Source: JASFRS01 sp050114795 (GTDB lineage: Bacteria; Pseudomonadota; Alphaproteobacteria; Sphingomonadales; CAKZYD01). From it: a stretch of 43,074 nucleotides of DNA. The DNA is taken from contig JASFRS010000002.1 of NCBI GenBank assembly GCA_050114795.1, forward strand, positions 1-43,074, written 5' to 3'. Each line of letters begins with the position of its first letter. Within the stretch, counting starts at the first letter, position 1. Under the pieces are notes generated by a model. That model saw only the letters and a list, made by a program, of their open reading frames with translations, searched no databases and was not told the DNA's origin. Positions 39,369-43,074 of this stretch are shown one piece after another. The position numbers and the translations under genes are program-made.

Positions 39369-41822
39369 ATGAATGCAAGCTTTGAACAAATGCTCTCTGA
39401 CCTGTGTGATGGGCTTAAAAGCCACAGTCAGGCAATCGTTGTTGCGCCTCCTGGTACGGGCAAGACCACAAGAATTCCACCACGCCTGATAGAGCAGGAT
39501 TGGGCGCAGGCCGGACAGGTTGTCGTTTTGGAGCCTCGACGAGTTGCCGCGCGGGCCAGTGCGGATTTTATTGCAAGATCGCGAGGAGAGAAAACGGGGA
39601 AGGTGGTTGGTTATGAACTCCGTCTCGACCGTAAAATTTCACAGGCAACGAGAATCAATTTTCAAACCGAAGGGCTATTTCTGCGTCGATTGATTGCTGA
39701 TCCGGAATTAGACGGTGTAACGGCAGTAGTCTTTGATGAATTCCACGAGAGAAGTTTGAATGCGGATCTGTGTCTTGCTTTGTGTCTTGAGATACAAGGA
39801 GCCTTGCGGCCCGACTTAAAAATAATCATCATGTCTGCAACGCTTGATATAGAGCCGATCCAACGCGTGTTAAAAACAGCGCTTCGCGTTCAATGTGATG
39901 CGGTATTGCACCCAATAGAAACACGTTATCTTGGAAAGGATCGGGATACTCCTACGGGCATCCGGGTGGCCCAAGCAATTGCGCGCGCAATGAACCAAGA
40001 TGAAGGCTCAATATTGGCTTTCCTCCCAGGCCAAAGGGAAATTAATCGCTGCTTTGATTCCCTTCGGGAGATGAAGCTGGATGATCAAGCCGATATCTAC
40101 CCACTTCACGGTCAATTAGATGCCCGCACTCAAGATGAGGCTATAGCGCCTGTAGGTGAGGGCGTACGGCGTAAAGTCGTGCTGTCCACAGCAATAGCGC
40201 AGACCAGTCTAACGATTGAGGGCGTGCATATCGTGATAGATAGCGGTTTGTCTCGAAATGCATGCTATGACCCGCGAAGTGGCCTCAACAGGCTGGTCAC
40301 GGAAAAAGTCACAAGATCAAGCGCTGATCAAAGGCGTGGCCGTTCTGGTAGAACGGGGCCGGGCATTTGCTATCGATTATGGGATGAGGAACAAAATCGT
40401 GCTCTCATTCCATTCGATGAGCCGGAGATATGCTCAGCAGATTTAACGAGTTTGGCGCTTATTCTGGCAGATTGGGGTGTCCAGAATTATGAGACGATAA
40501 ACTGGATTGATGTCCCGCCAAAGGCGGCCATGGACCAAGCCTATGACCTGCTAGAACAGTTGGAGGCTGTCGATCAAAAGCGCAATATTACCAACATGGG
40601 GCGTGCAATGGTCAAAATGCCGCTCCATCCGCGTTTGTCTCATATGATTCTAAAAGCTGTTGATCGGGGCGAGGGAAAAAGGGCGGCTTATCTGGCTGCG
40701 ATGCTCAGCGAACAGGGTATAGGCGGTAAGAATGTGGATTTGGAGGCGCGCTTTGAGCAATTTGTGCGGGATGCTTCCAGACGGTCCAAAGCCCTAAAGG
40801 CTCAGGCTATGCATTGGCTAGACGGTCGGGTACCAAAACAGGAGACGGGAAAACTGTCCTTGGGGGCGCTTTTAAGTCTTGGCTTTCCGGACAGAGTTGC
40901 ACGAGCGCGCAGTTCCCGGCCAGGTTATTACACTTTAGCGAATGGCAGTGGCGCGCACGTGGATGCCCATGATGCTCTGGCGAAACAAGATTTCCTCGCG
41001 ATCTTTGAACTAAGTGGGGCGAAACAGGATGCGCGTATTTTCTCGGCTGCGGCCATCTTAAAATCTGAAATTGAATCGCTATTTTCTAAGCAAATCAAAA
41101 CGGAGATGACCATCAGCTTTGACGCGCAGAGCCAATCTCTGCGTGCCATGAGAGGGCGTCGTTTGGGAGCGCTCATTTTGGCCCAAGATCCATCTGCCGT
41201 CCCCAGAGGGCAGGGTGCTGAGATATTGTTGGAGGCCGTGAAAGAAGCTGGGCTTGCTATATTGCCATGGGGGAAATCAACCTTGGCCTGGCTGGAAAGG
41301 CTCCGCTTTCTATCCCGTGAAGGGGATGTTGAGTTGCCTGACTTTCAGGAGGAAGCGCTGCTCAATTCAATGGACATATGGTTACGCCCACTGCTGGAGG
41401 ATGTTCAAGGACTTGGGCAGATAAAAGCGGAGCAGCTTGATGCGGCTTTAAAAAATAGGCTTGATTGGTCGCAGAACAAACATATCGAAACAGCAGCACC
41501 CAGTCACTTTACAGCGCCAACCGGAGCAAAACATCCAATAGACTATAGTGCGGAAGCAGGGCCAATCGTTTCACTTCGCTTGCAGGAGCTCTTCGGATTG
41601 GGTGAGCATCCCAGATTGGGGCCGAAGCAGTGGCCTTTGCGCCTGGCCCTTTTGTCGCCCGCTCATCGGCCAATTCAAATCACCCAGGATTTGCCTGGCT
41701 TTTGGCGTGGTTCTTATGCACAGGTTCGTTCAGAAATGCGTGGACGCTATCCAAAACACTTTTGGCCGGAAAACCCATTGGACGCTGAACCAACTCGCCG
41801 TGCCAAACGGCGTGGGGGTTAA
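39369..41822 (+). CDS. hrpB: ATP-dependent RNA helicase HrpB
   Basis: An 817-aa DEAH-family helicase. Motifs in order: Walker A PPGTGKTT (27-34), LEPRRVAARA, D-E-F-H at 123-126, SAT, STAIAQTSLTIEGV and QRRGRSGRTGPG, followed by the helicase-associated region and a C-terminal HrpB domain ending RYPKHFWPENPLDAEPTRRAKRR. The catalytic box is DEFH, as normal for HrpB, and the length fits the family (about 800-850). The precise role in bacteria is not established; relatives act in RNA processing. The start ATG at 39369 is in an AT-rich context with a weak ribosome binding site. Confidence 0.95.
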   Translation: MNASFEQMLSDLCDGLKSHSQAIVVAPPGTGKTTRIPPRLIEQDWAQAGQVVVLEPRRVAARASADFIARSRGEKTGKVVGYELRLDRKISQATRINFQTEGLFLRRLIADPELDGVTAVVFDEFHERSLNADLCLALCLEIQGALRPDLKIIIMSATLDIEPIQRVLKTALRVQCDAVLHPIETRYLGKDRDTPTGIRVAQAIARAMNQDEGSILAFLPGQREINRCFDSLREMKLDDQADIYPLHGQLDARTQDEAIAPVGEGVRRKVVLSTAIAQTSLTIEGVHIVIDSGLSRNACYDPRSGLNRLVTEKVTRSSADQRRGRSGRTGPGICYRLWDEEQNRALIPFDEPEICSADLTSLALILADWGVQNYETINWIDVPPKAAMDQAYDLLEQLEAVDQKRNITNMGRAMVKMPLHPRLSHMILKAVDRGEGKRAAYLAAMLSEQGIGGKNVDLEARFEQFVRDASRRSKALKAQAMHWLDGRVPKQETGKLSLGALLSLGFPDRVARARSSRPGYYTLANGSGAHVDAHDALAKQDFLAIFELSGAKQDARIFSAAAILKSEIESLFSKQIKTEMTISFDAQSQSLRAMRGRRLGALILAQDPSAVPRGQGAEILLEAVKEAGLAILPWGKSTLAWLERLRFLSREGDVELPDFQEEALLNSMDIWLRPLLEDVQGLGQIKAEQLDAALKNRLDWSQNKHIETAAPSHFTAPTGAKHPIDYSAEAGPIVSLRLQELFGLGEHPRLGPKQWPLRLALLSPAHRPIQITQDLPGFWRGSYAQVRSEMRGRYPKHFWPENPLDAEPTRRAKRRGG

Positions 41823-41872
41823 TGGATTAATTCCAGCCCCCATCGCCATGCTGGCTTTAGATTATTGTAGCC

Positions 41873-43074
41873 CTAGTTTGTTTGGGTATCTGTAAAGGCT
41901 AAACACTCCATACAAACAGCGTATACATGATTGGGATCATTCAAGGTGAATGGTAGCGCAAGCTGCTCCCTTACAACGCGGATAAGCTCACCTTCGACAG
42001 ACGTTTTTGAAGAGTGGTATTGCCCCATATGAATACTTAAGTTGTCTGCCAACTCGCGCAGGAACAGGTCCAATGCGCTGGGCTCTTCCTGAACCACAAT
42101 TTTCTTATAGTTTTCAACACCTGCGCGTTCTGCTGCAGCTTTAATGGCTTGATCTAAGCTACCCAGATGATCCACAAGTCCCAGTTCATGAGCTTTAACC
42201 CCGTCCCACACGCGACCTTGGCCAATCGCGTCAACAGCTTCGGGTGTCATATCTCGGCCACGGGCAACGAGATTGATGAATTTTTCATAGCCGTTTTCAA
42301 TGGACTGCTGGATGATGTCGGCAATCAATGGATTCATGGGCCGTGTGGGGCTGTATCCACCGGAAAGGCTGGTGGTCCCAACTCCATCCGAATGAATGCC
42401 TAAGCTGTCCATAGCGTTTTCTGCTGTAAGCAGAACGCCGAATATACCAATAGAGCCAGTAATAGTCGTAGGCTCAGCCCAAATTTCATCGGCCGTCGAT
42501 GAAATCCAATAGCCCCCCGATGCAGCCAAAGACCCCATAGAGGCAATAACGGGTTTGCCGTCTTCTTGCGCGCGCTCCAACTCACGGCGGATGATTTCTG
42601 ATGCGAAGGCGCTGCCTCCAGGGCTATCAACACGCAGAACGATCGCTTTGACATCGTCATTTAATCGTGCGCTGCGAATAAGATTTGCAAGGGTTTCTCC
42701 ACCAACTGTCCCAGCCGGTTGTTCGCCATCCATGATGGTGCCTACAGCATAAATCACGGCGATTTTGTTTTCAGGCCCGCCAAGGGGAAGGGGCTTGGTC
42801 GCTTTTAAATAGGTTTCCATGGCAATGCCATTAAAGCCATTGCCATTCCTACCGGAGCCAACTTGGTCAACAAGCCAGTCGCTCATTTCATCGCGGCTTT
42901 TTAATTCATCAACAAGGCCCATGTTCAAAGCTAATTGCGCAAGATCACCGCCGGCTGAGCGCAATAGCTCAGGAACCTCATTATAATCGGCACTTAGATT
43001 TACGCCTTTATCCCCGCGTGCGGCATGAACATCCTCACGATAAGCATCCCATAAGGCATTCAAGAATGCGGTCT
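41873..43074 (-). CDS. sppA: Signal peptide peptidase SppA, 67K type (partial, N-terminus off the window)
   Basis: A membrane-bound serine protease that degrades cleaved signal peptides. The frame runs off the right edge without a start codon, so only about the last 400 residues are here. They match the second half of the 67K-type SppA: ENKIAVIYAVGTIMDGEQPAGTVGGETLANLIRSARL, LRVDSPGGSAFASEIIRRE, the catalytic serine in MGSLAASGGYW, and ITGSIGIFGVL. The C-terminus matches the E. coli protein as well (LNDPNHVYAVCMECLAF). The catalytic lysine of the N-terminal half and the membrane anchor would lie beyond 43074. It converges on hrpB with a 50-bp gap. Confidence 0.95.
   Translation of the reverse strand, partial: TAFLNALWDAYREDVHAARGDKGVNLSADYNEVPELLRSAGGDLAQLALNMGLVDELKSRDEMSDWLVDQVGSGRNGNGFNGIAMETYLKATKPLPLGGPENKIAVIYAVGTIMDGEQPAGTVGGETLANLIRSARLNDDVKAIVLRVDSPGGSAFASEIIRRELERAQEDGKPVIASMGSLAASGGYWISSTADEIWAEPTTITGSIGIFGVLLTAENAMDSLGIHSDGVGTTSLSGGYSPTRPMNPLIADIIQQSIENGYEKFINLVARGRDMTPEAVDAIGQGRVWDGVKAHELGLVDHLGSLDQAIKAAAERAGVENYKKIVVQEEPSALDLFLRELADNLSIHMGQYHSSKTSVEGELIRVVREQLALPFTLNDPNHVYAVCMECLAFTDTQTN

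Overview
The window looks like chromosome from a free-living alphaproteobacterium of roughly 48-50% GC. The evidence is a CcrM-type GANTC methyltransferase, a LexA box of the alphaproteobacterial type (GTTC-N7-GTTC), an ETF-ubiquinone oxidoreductase, an alphaproteobacterial-type uracil-DNA glycosylase and a TPR lipoprotein-ispE pair. I see no prophage, transposase, CRISPR array or rRNA. There is one tRNA, tRNA-Gln(TTG).

Layout. 1-504: palindromic intergenic repeat, structured leader and a 71-aa small protein gene. 557-2168: leftward operon tetR-yciI-tag behind a promoter covered by two inverted repeats. 2182-4640: leftward rubrerythrin, Fe-S/CCG protein and DUF3501 cluster. 4906-5484: small membrane protein. 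5487-6248: second copy of the repeat, leader and small protein gene, with a terminator. 6355-7497: unknown protein with a DUF4259-like start. 7494-9101: hpd and a divergent marR around a shared operator. 9208-16295: MATE exporter, then leftward RND exporter, SDR, gpmA, M14 carboxypeptidase and a DUF4136-like lipoprotein. 16511-20223: cysD-cysNC-galE, making PAPS and UDP-galactose. 20220-20535: YHYH-domain gene frameshifted at a 7-base homopolymer. 20634-22433: lysR and a divergent EamA transporter. 22447-25380: metallophosphoesterase, ccrM, a 40-aa basic peptide gene and rnhB. 25422-25750: a probable unannotated structured RNA with its own promoter and terminator. 25808-30157: radical SAM protein under a LexA box, moaB, slt and a family-4-like UDG. 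30433-35132: ETF-QO, TPR lipoprotein, ispE and a small exported peptide. 35228-39154: polysaccharide export SLBB protein and a WecA-like sugar-phosphate transferase. 39226-43074: tRNA-Gln, hrpB and a partial sppA.

Most protein genes are housekeeping: sulfate activation, isoprenoids, cell wall turnover, DNA repair and methylation, envelope polysaccharide and tyrosine catabolism. The less ordinary signals are mostly non-coding. (1) Two copies of a ~200-nt leader carry the same conserved blocks at nearly constant spacing, with stems of different sequence, and each precedes a small helical protein gene and follows the same palindromic repeat. (2) A ~290-nt leftward RNA candidate between rnhB and the radical SAM gene has a promoter, several helices, a possible pseudoknot and an intrinsic terminator. 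(3) Seven GANTC sites lie within 162 bp upstream of the methyltransferase that would modify them. (4) A LexA box overlaps the promoter of the radical SAM gene. Four convergent gene pairs overlap at their stop codons, so they leave no room for terminators between them.
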